A stretch of DNA of 64,000 bases from Streptomyces sp. MJM8645 (GTDB taxonomy: Bacteria > Actinomycetota > Actinomycetes > Streptomycetales > Streptomycetaceae). The notes below the pieces were generated by a model. The model was not told the origin of the DNA and ran no database searches. It worked only from the letters and a program-made list of their open reading frames with translations. The stretch covers positions 7,117,501 through 7,181,500 of the forward strand of contig NZ_LJJF01000001.1 of NCBI RefSeq assembly GCF_001625365.1. The letters run 5' to 3'. This document shows positions 40,096 to 47,638 of the stretch, piece after piece. Numbering within the stretch: the first letter of the stretch is position 1; the number at the start of each line of letters is the position of its first letter. Made by a program: the position numbers and the translations under genes.

Positions 40096-41006
40096 CGGGC
40101 CCCTCGCCAGATGGTCGGGCAGAACTGCGGGTCGGCGTAGTCGGGCCGGCCGTCGGCGGTGCGGCGCACCAGCACGTCGTGGTTGTACACCACCGGGCCG
40201 CCGTCCGCCCGGGTGTGGTGGCGGTACTCGTTCGCGCCGTCCTGAAGGTGCAGCGAGACGGCCCGGCGCGGGAAGGAGGCCAGGTTGGGGCCGCTGCCGT
40301 GGTAGGTGCGGCAGTGGTGGAAGGACATGTGGCCGCGCGGGATGTGCATCGGGACGATGCGCACCTGCTGCCCGTTGTGGGCGGCGTTGGCGGCCAGGAT
40401 GTCGTCGAGTTCGGTGCGGTCGCGGTCGGCGAAGTGGCGGGTGGAGTCCTCGCCGGAGTCCAGCTCCCGCCAGCGGTGGCTGCCGTCCACCATGGTGATG
40501 GTGCCGTTCTCCTCGCGGCAGTCGTGGAACGGGATGAACGCGGTGAGCATCTCCTCCGAGGTGGAGGTCTGCCAGTAGTGCTTGTCGAAGTGCCAGGGCA
40601 CCTGGTTGCTCGGCTCCCCGGGCACCGGCGGCTTGTAGATCAGGGTGGCCTGGAACACCCGGATCTCCTCGGCGCCGGCCAGCAGGGCGGCGACCGCGCC
40701 GATCAGCGGCTTGCGCAGGATCGCGCCGATGGCGTCGCTCTCGTAGTGCACGTAGTCGTTGTGCCGCTGGATCGGGCCCTGCGAGGGCTCCCAGGCGGCC
40801 AGGCGCGGCGGGCGGGCGGGTAGTTCGCGGTCGCGGTGGCCGCCGTAGTAGAGCTCGGTGGCGGCCTGGAGGGTGTCCAGTTCCTCGTCGCTGAACAGCT
40901 TCCGGGACAGGTACCAGCCGTGCTCGCGGTAGTGGGCCACCTCCTCGGGCGTGGGCAGCAGGGCGTGTTCGGCCTCACTGAGGCGGAACTCGACGGCGGT
41001 GGTCAT
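40092..41006 (-). CDS. Phytanoyl-CoA dioxygenase-like Fe(II)/2-oxoglutarate enzyme
   Basis: 304 aa from ATG 41006, with AAGAAGGGG upstream. The facial triad is visible: PWHFDKHYW (HxD) and a distal His in YHGSGPN, with SFPRRAVSLHL supplying the Arg for 2-oxoglutarate. Other family marks: HYREHGWYLSRKLFSDEELDTL and CREENGTITMVDGSHRW. This group hydroxylates or halogenates amino-acid or carrier-bound acyl substrates in natural-product pathways; with Asp present, hydroxylation is expected rather than halogenation. It lies between HmaS-like and E1 alpha genes in the operon. Confidence 0.9.
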   Translation of the reverse strand: MTTAVEFRLSEAEHALLPTPEEVAHYREHGWYLSRKLFSDEELDTLQAATELYYGGHRDRELPARPPRLAAWEPSQGPIQRHNDYVHYESDAIGAILRKPLIGAVAALLAGAEEIRVFQATLIYKPPVPGEPSNQVPWHFDKHYWQTSTSEEMLTAFIPFHDCREENGTITMVDGSHRWRELDSGEDSTRHFADRDRTELDDILAANAAHNGQQVRIVPMHIPRGHMSFHHCRTYHGSGPNLASFPRRAVSLHLQDGANEYRHHTRADGGPVVYNHDVLVRRTADGRPDYADPQFCPTIWRGAR

Positions 41007-41039
41007 GGGGTGTGCCCCTTCTTGAGGTGTGGGCGGCGG

Positions 41040-42026
41040 TCAGACGGCGGCGTCGGAGCTCTGCCGCTCGACGGCCTCGTACAGGGCCTTGATGTTCGCG
41101 GTGCCGAAGGTGCCGGCGCCCTGGCGCTCGATCAGCTCCAGGAAGTACGTCCGTCGCGGGTGGGTGGAGCGGACGAAGATCTGGAACAGCTGGCCGCCGT
41201 GGTCCTGGTCGACGAGCACGTGCAGGTCGCGCAGGGTCTCCACCGGGATGGCCGTCTCGCCGAACCGCTCGGCCAGGGCGTCGAAGTAGGCGCCCGGGGT
41301 GCTCAGGAACTCCACGCCGTTGGCCCGGGCGGTCCGGACGGCGGTGGCGATGTCGCCGGTGCGGAAGGCCAGGTGCTGCACTCCGGCGCCGTCGTGGGAG
41401 GCCAGGAACTCGTCGATCTGGCCGGGCCGCCGGGTGGTGTCCGGCTCGATCAGGGTGAAGGTGACCTCGCCGGAGGCGCTCTGCACCACGCTGGAGTCCA
41501 TGGCCTGCTGGCCGACCTCGATGTACTCGCCGAAGATCCGGTGGAAGCCGAGCGCGGCCTCGCAGAACCGTACGGCGTCGGCGAGTTCGCCGGCCGGGAC
41601 GCAGATCGCAACGTGGTCCAGGGCGTCCAGCAGGCCCGGCTCGTCGGCGGGTTCGGCCGAGGGCAGCGGCACGAACCGCAGGGCGGTGTCGCCGAAGCCG
41701 GCGATCAGCCCGCCGGCCCGGTCCAGCACGCGGGCGCCGTGCCGCTCGGCGCGCTCCAGCGCGGCCTGCGGGTCGGTGCAGGCGAGGGCGAGGGCGGCGA
41801 CGCCGTCCCCGTGCCGGGCGACGAAGCCGGCCACCGGGTGGTCGGGGTCGGCGGCGGAGGCCAGGTGCATCCGGATCGAGCCCTGGCGCAGCCGGATGGT
41901 ACGGGCGCCGTCCGGTGCGGTCTCCGGGGCGTCGGCGGTGAAGTCGAAGTCGGCGCAGAGCCCGGCCGCGGTCTTGTCGGCGTCCGCGCAGTGGAACTCG
42001 ACGTGGGTGATGGACTGGATGGACAA
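41040..42026 (-). CDS. hmaS: 4-Hydroxymandelate synthase-like dioxygenase (HPPD family)
   Basis: 328 aa. TTG 42026 has GGGGGAGA 5 nt upstream. Two vicinal-oxygen-chelate domains; metal ligands are His about 138 (LDHVAIC), His about 218 (GVQHLAF) and Glu about 297 (FLELIERQG). The region MDSSVVQSASGEVTFTLIEP, then GQIDEFL, plus STPGAYFDAL and GAGTFGTANIKALYEAVE, resembles hydroxymandelate synthase of glycopeptide producers as I recall it. 4-Hydroxyphenylpyruvate dioxygenases typically read differently in this stretch (VxFPLNEPA). It would convert 4-hydroxyphenylpyruvate to 4-hydroxymandelate. A canonical HPPD remains the alternative, but the Hmo and HpgT neighbours favour HmaS. Confidence 0.82.
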   Translation of the reverse strand: MSIQSITHVEFHCADADKTAAGLCADFDFTADAPETAPDGARTIRLRQGSIRMHLASAADPDHPVAGFVARHGDGVAALALACTDPQAALERAERHGARVLDRAGGLIAGFGDTALRFVPLPSAEPADEPGLLDALDHVAICVPAGELADAVRFCEAALGFHRIFGEYIEVGQQAMDSSVVQSASGEVTFTLIEPDTTRRPGQIDEFLASHDGAGVQHLAFRTGDIATAVRTARANGVEFLSTPGAYFDALAERFGETAIPVETLRDLHVLVDQDHGGQLFQIFVRSTHPRRTYFLELIERQGAGTFGTANIKALYEAVERQSSDAAV

Positions 42027-42068
42027 CGGGATCTCCCCCGGAGGGATGGAAGGGCGTGGATCGGCGCG

Positions 42069-43325
42069 CTACTTGGCGGCCCGGGTGGACGCCGGGCCGA
42101 GGATCAGGCTGAGGTTGTGGCCGCCGAAGGCGAAGGCGTTGCTCAGCGCGGCGCGCACCGGTGCGGATCGGGCCCCGCCCCGGACGTGGTCCAGGTCGCA
42201 GGCCGGGTCGGGGTCGGTCAGGTTGAGTGTCGGCGGCAGCGTCCCCCTCGCCACCGCCAGGGCGGTCACCACCGCCTCCAACGCGCCTGCGGCGCCGAGG
42301 AGATGGCCGGTGGCGCCCTTGGTGGAGCTGACCGCGGGCGGGTGCGCGCCGAAGACGGCGTGCAGGGCGGCGGTCTCGGCCACGTCGCCGAGCTTGGTGC
42401 CGGTGCCGTGGGCGTTCACGTAGTCGATGTCGCCCGGTGCCAGGCCCGCGTTGGCGAGCGCGGAGCGCATCGCGTCGGCGGCGCCGGAGCCGTCGGGGCG
42501 GGGCATGGTCGGGTGGTGGGCGTCGGTGGAGGCGCCCCAGCCGATGACGTCCGCGTACCCGGCGGCGCCGCGGGCGTCGGCGTGGTCGGCGCGTTCCAGG
42601 ACGAGGACGGCGCTGCCCTCGCCGAGCACGAAGCCGTTGCGGCGGGTGTCGAAGGGCCGGCTGGCCTGCTCCGGATCGTCCCAACCCTGGGCGAGCGCAC
42701 GGGCGTTGGTGAAGGCGGCGGCGATGGTCGGGTGCAGCGAGGACTCGGTGCCGCCGCACACCACCACGTCCGCGTCGCCGGAGCGGATCAGCCGCAGCCC
42801 CTCGGCGACGGCCTGGGCGCCGGCCGCGCAGGCCGTCACCACGGCCGAACTGTAGCCGCGGATCCCGTGTTTGATGGCGATCCGGGCGGTGGCCATGTTG
42901 GAGAGCATGCCCGGCAGCAGGTACGGGCTGACGCCGGGGCGGCCGCGTTCCAGCCGGCGGTGCGACTGCTGCTCGAAGGTCTCCAGTCCGCCGCCGCCGG
43001 TGGCCAGCACCACGGCGGTGCGGTGCGGGTCGGCGTCCCGGCCGACGACCAGGCCGGCGTCGGCGAGCGCGTCGTCGGCGGCGGCCAGGGCGAGCAGCAC
43101 GAAGCGGTCCACGCAGCGGGTCTCGGTGGGCGGCAGCACCTCGCGGCCGTCCACGGCGGGGGCGATCCCGGCGGCGGGCAGCCAGCCGTGCGCGGCGTGG
43201 CCCTCGGGGACGGCGGTCAGCCCGGAGCGCCCGGCGTTGAGCGCGTCGAACACCTCGGCGGGCTTGCGGCCGAGCGGCGAGACCAGGCCGAGGCCGGTGA
43301 CGACGGCGCCCTCGCGGCGGGTCAT
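42069..43325 (-). CDS. Beta-ketoacyl-ACP synthase (FabF-like, catalytically complete)
   Basis: 418 aa. ATG 43325 overlaps the stop of the ligase gene (ATGA). The catalytic triad is intact: Cys about 166 (VVTACAAGA), His about 306 (NAHGTGTKLGD) and His about 341 (KGATGHLLGAAG). FabF-type start VVTGLGLVSPLG. It would condense a carrier-bound starter with a malonyl-type extender. No ketoreductase or dehydratase gene is seen in the cluster, so any chain it builds is either unreduced or very short, or uses primary-metabolism reductases. It is part of the leftward operon. Confidence 0.9.
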   Translation of the reverse strand: MTRREGAVVTGLGLVSPLGRKPAEVFDALNAGRSGLTAVPEGHAAHGWLPAAGIAPAVDGREVLPPTETRCVDRFVLLALAAADDALADAGLVVGRDADPHRTAVVLATGGGGLETFEQQSHRRLERGRPGVSPYLLPGMLSNMATARIAIKHGIRGYSSAVVTACAAGAQAVAEGLRLIRSGDADVVVCGGTESSLHPTIAAAFTNARALAQGWDDPEQASRPFDTRRNGFVLGEGSAVLVLERADHADARGAAGYADVIGWGASTDAHHPTMPRPDGSGAADAMRSALANAGLAPGDIDYVNAHGTGTKLGDVAETAALHAVFGAHPPAVSSTKGATGHLLGAAGALEAVVTALAVARGTLPPTLNLTDPDPACDLDHVRGGARSAPVRAALSNAFAFGGHNLSLILGPASTRAAK

Positions 43326-44944
43326 CGGGCACCGGCCGCGGCGTCGAGGTAGCGCTGGCGCAGCAGCACCTTGCGGACCTTGCCGGTGGGGCCGAGCGGG
43401 ATGTCGTCCCCGGAGACGACCAGCACCTGGCGCACGGTCGCGGCGGCGGCCTCGTCCAGGGCGGCGATGACGTCCTTGGTCCGGTCGGCGGCCGGGTCGG
43501 CGTCGGCGGCGAGGATCAGCAGCACGTCGGTGACCACGCGCTCGCCGTCCCGCACGGCGACCACCGTGCAGTCCGCCACGTCCGGGCGGGCGGCCAGCAC
43601 CCGCTCCTCCGACATGGCGGTGAACAGCCGCTTGCCGTCGCCGAGTTCGACGGAGTCGACGGCCCGGTCGACGTGGTAGTAGTAGCCCTCCTCGTCCCGG
43701 TACATCAGGTCGCCGGTGAGGAAGCGGCCGCGGATCCGGGTGCGGAAGGTGGTGGCCGAGTCGTTCCAGTAGCCGAGCGCCAGGGTCGGTGAGGAGGTGG
43801 CGAGTTCGCCGACCTCGCCGGGGCCGAGCGGCTCGCCGTCCGGGCCGACCACCTCGCAGTCGACGAAGGCGTGCGGGCGCCCGACGCAGCGCCCGTAGCG
43901 CTCGGTGCCGGGGCCGTGGGTGATGAAGAAGTGCGAGTGGCCCATCTCGGTGGAGCCCAGGCCGTCGACGAACAGCGAGCCCGGCGTCCGGGTGCGGCCC
44001 GCACGGGTGACGGACTCCCGGCTGCCGGTGGCGATCAGGCGGCGGATGTGCACCTCGTGCGCGCAGTCGCCGGTGTTCCACCACAGGGCGACGGTGGCGA
44101 GGTCCCGGGCGGCGAGGTCGTGGTGGGCGAGTTCGGCCCAGGTGGCGGCGAAGCCGATCACCCCGGTGGGCCGCCACTGCTCGATCGCGTCCAGCACCCC
44201 GGCGCCGGACTGCCGTGACAGCACGGCGAGTTCGGTGTGCGAGCTGAGCGCCAGGTTGAGCGCGATCAGGGTGGCGGCGTGCGGCGCGGGCAGTGCGCTG
44301 AGCATCCGGTCCTGGCCCTGCGGGCGGGGCAGCCGCAGCCGGTGGCGGATCGCCGCGTACAGGCTCGCGTGCGAGTGGACGACGGCCTTGGGCATTCCGG
44401 TGGTGCCGGAGGAGTGGGTGATCGCCACCGGGTCGCCGGACCAGTGCCGGTACGGCTCGGGGGCGGCGTCCGGGTCGCCCGCGCCGAGGGTGGAGATCTC
44501 GGGCAGCAGCGGCGCGCCGGGGTCGTGGCCGGCCAGCGCGGCCAGGTGGGCCGGGTCGGCGAGGACGCCGACGGCGCCGAGGCGGGCGATGTAGCGGGCG
44601 GCCCGCTCGCCGTCCACGTTGGGGTTGAGCAGCGCGGGGATGGCGCCGAGCCGGGTCAGGGCGAGGAAGGCGAGCACGTGGTCGGCGGCGTCGCTGGCGA
44701 AGACCACGACCGGGTCGCGCCGGGTGATGCCGAGGGCGTGCAGGGCGGCGGCGCGGGCCCGGACGGCGCGGTCGAGCTCGCGCAGGGTGAGCGGCTGCCA
44801 GGCGGGGTGGTCGTCCACCGGGGTGTCGAAGGTCAGCAGCGGTTCGTCGAGGCCGAGGCCGAGTGCGAGCCGGGCGGTCAGGACGTTGCCGGCGCCCACG
44901 TCGGGGTCGTCCGCGATCAGGCTGCGGACACTGCGGATGGTCAC
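43322..44944 (-). CDS. Acyl/aryl-CoA (or ACP) ligase 1, ANL superfamily
   Basis: 540 aa. GTG 44944 has GAGGGAGGGA 8 nt upstream. The core A3 motif is ITHSSGTTGMPKAVVHSH; A5-like GLGSTEMGHS; A7/A8 as GRFLTGDLMYRDEEGYYYHVDRAVD; and the C-terminal Lys in GPTGKVRKVLLRQRY (A10). It adenylates a carboxylic acid and transfers it to CoA or an ACP. The substrate code is unusual and cannot be assigned; 4-hydroxyphenyl acids or a fatty acid are both possible. It is separated from the upstream genes of the operon by about 300 bp and may have its own promoter. Confidence 0.88.
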   Translation of the reverse strand: MTIRSVRSLIADDPDVGAGNVLTARLALGLGLDEPLLTFDTPVDDHPAWQPLTLRELDRAVRARAAALHALGITRRDPVVVFASDAADHVLAFLALTRLGAIPALLNPNVDGERAARYIARLGAVGVLADPAHLAALAGHDPGAPLLPEISTLGAGDPDAAPEPYRHWSGDPVAITHSSGTTGMPKAVVHSHASLYAAIRHRLRLPRPQGQDRMLSALPAPHAATLIALNLALSSHTELAVLSRQSGAGVLDAIEQWRPTGVIGFAATWAELAHHDLAARDLATVALWWNTGDCAHEVHIRRLIATGSRESVTRAGRTRTPGSLFVDGLGSTEMGHSHFFITHGPGTERYGRCVGRPHAFVDCEVVGPDGEPLGPGEVGELATSSPTLALGYWNDSATTFRTRIRGRFLTGDLMYRDEEGYYYHVDRAVDSVELGDGKRLFTAMSEERVLAARPDVADCTVVAVRDGERVVTDVLLILAADADPAADRTKDVIAALDEAAAATVRQVLVVSGDDIPLGPTGKVRKVLLRQRYLDAAAGAR

Positions 44945-45248
44945 GGGGTGGATCCCTCCCTCGGGGCCGGAGACGGCCCGGGCGGCTGATCGGTTGGCGT
45001 GGGTCGGGCGGCCGCGCGGGCGGCGCAGGGTGTCGGCGAACGGTGTCGGCGGGTGTCGGTGGGCTGTCGGCGGGTGCGACGGGGCCTGGGTGGGTGACGG
45101 GGCCGGGTGCTGGTCTGCCGGGTGCGGCTGCTTCAGTCGTCGGGCCTCGTCCGTGGGTACGGCCGGCGGTGGCCGGACGGTTCAGCCGGTGACTCGGTCG
45201 GTGACTGAGCCGGTGACTCGGTCGGTGACTGAGACGGTGACCAGGACG
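44945..45248. other. Spacer inside the biosynthetic operon with a tandem repeat
   Basis: 304 bp with no gene. Two perfect 24-bp repeats (45186-45209 and 45210-45233, unit starting CCGGTGACTCGGTCGG) lie next to the stop of the ketosynthase-like fragment, with further GTCACCG fragments up to that stop. No clear promoter or terminator hairpin is seen. Confidence 0.6.
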
Positions 45249-45866
45249 TCAGCCGGTGACCAGGACGGCCACCGCGTGTCCGGCGGCCTCGCCCGGTCCG
45301 TCGTCGCCCGGTTCGGCGGCGATGACCAGCACTTGGTCGGCGTCGCCGTCCGCGAGGAGCAGCGCCGCGAGGTCGAGCGCGTCCGCGGGCACCTGCCCGG
45401 GGACGGCGTGGGCCGGGCTGATCGCCACGACGGGGCCGGTCAGGCCCCAGCGGGCGGCGATGTGCCCGAGGACGGCGTTGGGGTTGGACTGGAAGAACAG
45501 CAGGGGTGCGGGGCGCCGTCCGGGTTCGGCGCTCTGGTCGATGGCCCGCGCGGTGGCGCGGTCGCCGCCGGCGCTGGCCAGCAGCAGTGCGGTCCGCCCG
45601 GGGGCGGGCGGGGCGCCGTGGTGGGCGCGCAGGCAGCGGTCGGCGGTGTCGGCGACCAGCGGGTTGAAGCCGGAGGCGGCGAAGCCGGGCAGCGGTGGCG
45701 GTGGGCCGGCCAGGTCGGGGTCGGCCGAGCCGGGGTCGGGTCGGCGGGCCTCGGCGAGGACCCGCAGCCGGGCGGCGGCCGGGGCGGGTGCGGCGCCGAC
45801 GTTCGTGGCGTCGGGGTCTGTGGCGTCGAAGGCCGTGGTGTCGGAGTCTGTGGCGTCGGTGGTCAT
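45249..45866 (-). CDS. Ketosynthase-like fragment (chain-length-factor-type, Ketoacyl-synt_2-like)
   Basis: 205 aa from ATG 45866. Only half the size of a ketosynthase. It begins with a TDATDSDTTAFDATDPDAT repeat, then resembles the N-terminal thiolase half: FNPLVADTADRCL, TALLLASAGGDRATARAIDQ, FFQSNPNAVLGHIAARWGLTGPVVAISP, and LDLAALLLADGDADQVLVIAAEP. The nucleophile Cys position is occupied by the AISPAHA segment, so it should not condense. This is like the small 'beta-ketoacyl synthase chain length factor' proteins of aryl-polyene systems. It may pair with one of the two full ketosynthases. No ribosome site is evident. Confidence 0.65.
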   Translation of the reverse strand: MTTDATDSDTTAFDATDPDATNVGAAPAPAAARLRVLAEARRPDPGSADPDLAGPPPPLPGFAASGFNPLVADTADRCLRAHHGAPPAPGRTALLLASAGGDRATARAIDQSAEPGRRPAPLLFFQSNPNAVLGHIAARWGLTGPVVAISPAHAVPGQVPADALDLAALLLADGDADQVLVIAAEPGDDGPGEAAGHAVAVLVTG

Positions 45867-45927
45867 GGTGTGGGTGCCGGGGTACGGGGTCGGCGCCGTC
45901 GGGCGGCGGGCGGGGTCCGGTGGCCGG

Positions 45928-47076
45928 TCATGCGGGGGCCACCAGCAGGGCGGTGTTGGCGCCGCCGAAGGCGGAGTTGAGGCTGAGCGCGTAGCGGGGG
46001 CGGGCGGCGCGGGGGCCGTCCAGGACGAGGTCCAGGCCGACGTCCGGGTCCGGGCCGAGCCAGCCGGCATTGACCGGGAGCAGCCCGGTGTCCAACGCGC
46101 CGATGGTGACGGCGAGTTCGAGCAGGGCGGAGGCTTCCAGGGCGTGCCCGTGGACGGATTTGCTGGAGCTGACCGGGAGTTCGGCGGTGTGCGCGCCGAA
46201 GACCCGGCGCAGCGCGCTCGCCTCGGCCTGGTCGGCGAGGGTGGAGCCGGTGCCGTTGGCGTTGACGTAGCCGACCTCGGCCGGGGCGACGCCGGCGCGG
46301 GTGAGCGCGGCCTCGACGGCCCGGGCGACTCCGGCGCCGTCCGGTTCGGGGCGGCACACGTGGTGGGCGTCCCCGGCCCGGCCCCAACCGGCCAGCCGGG
46401 CGAGGGCGGCGGCGCCGCGCCGTTCGGCGGCCGGGGCGGCCTCGACCAGCACGGCGGCGGCCGCGTCGCCGAGCAGGGTGCCCGTGCGGCCGGTGCTGAA
46501 CGGGCGCAGCTCGCCGTCCCGGGCCAGCGCGCGGCCGGCGTCGAAGACGGCGAAGACGCCCGGCTCGACCAGGTGCCCGGCCGCGACCAGGACCCGCTCG
46601 TGCCGCCCGGTGGCGACCAGCGCCGCGGCGTCCGCGACGGCGGTCGCGGCTGCCACGCAGGCGCCGGTGTACACCCGGGTGACGCCCGCGGTGCCCCAGG
46701 CGGCGCGGACGCCGGCGGCCACCGCGTCGGCGGTGCCCCTGGTCCGTTCGTCGCTGTGCAGGGCGAGCAGGACGGGCGTGTCCGCGCCGTCGGCGGCGGT
46801 CAGTCCGGCCTGGCGGCAGGCCTGGCCGACGGCGTCGAGCACCGCGCGGGCCAGCGGGAAGGTGTGCGCGAGCGGCACGTCGTCGGGCAGCAGGGCGGCC
46901 CGGTTGGTGCGGCGGGCGCTCACGTCGAAGCGGGTGACCGGGCCGAATGCGGTCTTGCCGTGGGCGGCGGCCTCGGTCAGCGGGCCGAGTCCGCGCCCGG
47001 CGGCGCTGAGCACGCCGAGCCCGGTGACCACCGGCCGGCCGCGCGGCCGGTGCGCGGAGGGCGCGCCGGTGGTCAT
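45928..47076 (-). CDS. Ketosynthase 2 with Asn replacing the first catalytic His
   Basis: 382 aa. ATG 47076 overlaps the ACP stop (ATGA). The overall fold matches FabF-type ketosynthases (VVTGLGVLSAAG, LRPFSTGRTGTLLGDAAAAVLVEAA, LSLNSAFGGANTALLV). The nucleophile is kept (Cys about 140, YTGACVAAA) and the second His is kept (about 311, KSVHGHALEAS), but the first His is Asn (about 274, NANGTGS instead of NAHGTGT). Such changes abolish or alter decarboxylative condensation, so it may act as an acyltransferase, a decarboxylation-independent condensing enzyme, or a partner subunit. Confidence 0.85.
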   Translation of the reverse strand: MTTGAPSAHRPRGRPVVTGLGVLSAAGRGLGPLTEAAAHGKTAFGPVTRFDVSARRTNRAALLPDDVPLAHTFPLARAVLDAVGQACRQAGLTAADGADTPVLLALHSDERTRGTADAVAAGVRAAWGTAGVTRVYTGACVAAATAVADAAALVATGRHERVLVAAGHLVEPGVFAVFDAGRALARDGELRPFSTGRTGTLLGDAAAAVLVEAAPAAERRGAAALARLAGWGRAGDAHHVCRPEPDGAGVARAVEAALTRAGVAPAEVGYVNANGTGSTLADQAEASALRRVFGAHTAELPVSSSKSVHGHALEASALLELAVTIGALDTGLLPVNAGWLGPDPDVGLDLVLDGPRAARPRYALSLNSAFGGANTALLVAPA

Positions 47077-47327
47077 GGCCGGGCGCCCACACGTTCGGCC
47101 AGGACGGCCGCGCGCAGCAGTTCGGTGGCGTCGTCGACCGTCCGGACGGCGCCGAAGCGGTCGTCGTCGAGGTCCACCTGGATGCCGTAGCGCTGCTCGA
47201 ACTCGGCTATGAGCCAGGTGAGTTCGAGCGATCCGAGGTCGTCGGGCACGGTGTCGGCGGCGCGCTGCCCGAACGCCGCCAGCATCGCGCGGACCTCGGC
47301 CCGGTCGGGGAGGGCGGAGCCGCTCAC
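47073..47327 (-). CDS. Acyl carrier protein 2
   Basis: 84 aa. GTG 47327 overlaps the stop of ACP1 (GTGA). A four-helix ACP pattern with the attachment region DDLGSLELTWLIAEFEQRYGIQVDLDDDRF; the Ser of GSLEL would carry phosphopantetheine, though the usual preceding Asp is Gly. C-terminal VDDATELLRAAV matches helix 4. The stop overlaps ketosynthase 2, so ACP1, ACP2 and KS2 are translationally linked and probably act together. Confidence 0.8.
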   Translation of the reverse strand: MSGSALPDRAEVRAMLAAFGQRAADTVPDDLGSLELTWLIAEFEQRYGIQVDLDDDRFGAVRTVDDATELLRAAVLAERVGARP

Positions 47328-47605
47328 GCCGGGCTGCCGGCGGTGGCGGTGGCGGCGCTGGCGTCGATCCGCTTGACGACGTCGGCGGTGAACTCGTCGA
47401 GCGTCATCAGCGCGGTGGTCTCCATCTCGTCGAGGTCGAACTTGATCCCGAACTCGTCCTCGACCTGCACCGACAGCTCGGCCAGCGCGAGCGATTCGAG
47501 GTCCAGCCCGGCCGGGCCGAGGTCGGTGTCCCCGGTGACCTCGGAGACGTCGTACTGCATCTCGGTGAGCGAGGCGAGGACGAACTCGCGGACGCGGTCC
47601 TGCAT
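47324..47605 (-). CDS. Acyl carrier protein 1
   Basis: 93 aa from ATG 47605, with AAGGAG 7 nt upstream. The phosphopantetheine site is in GLDLESLALAELSVQVEDEFGIKFDLDEME; the Ser in the DLESL motif is the attachment point. It is the second gene of the leftward operon, just after the aryl/acyl ligase 2, which may load it directly. The acidic helix 2 is typical of type II carrier proteins. Confidence 0.88.
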   Translation of the reverse strand: MQDRVREFVLASLTEMQYDVSEVTGDTDLGPAGLDLESLALAELSVQVEDEFGIKFDLDEMETTALMTLDEFTADVVKRIDASAATATAGSPA

Positions 47606-47638
47606 GGTGTGGCTCCTTGTCGGGGTGCGTGCGGTGGA

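Noticed and set aside
41040..42026. Housekeeping 4-hydroxyphenylpyruvate dioxygenase of tyrosine catabolism
   Set aside because: The VVQSASG/TLIEP region is HmaS-like and the gene is in an operon with oxo-acid and carrier genes, while Hmo and HpgT are adjacent; no homogentisate genes are present.
45186..45233. Origin-like or attachment-site direct repeats
   Set aside because: Only two copies, no integrase, tRNA or excision gene nearby; best explained by slippage.
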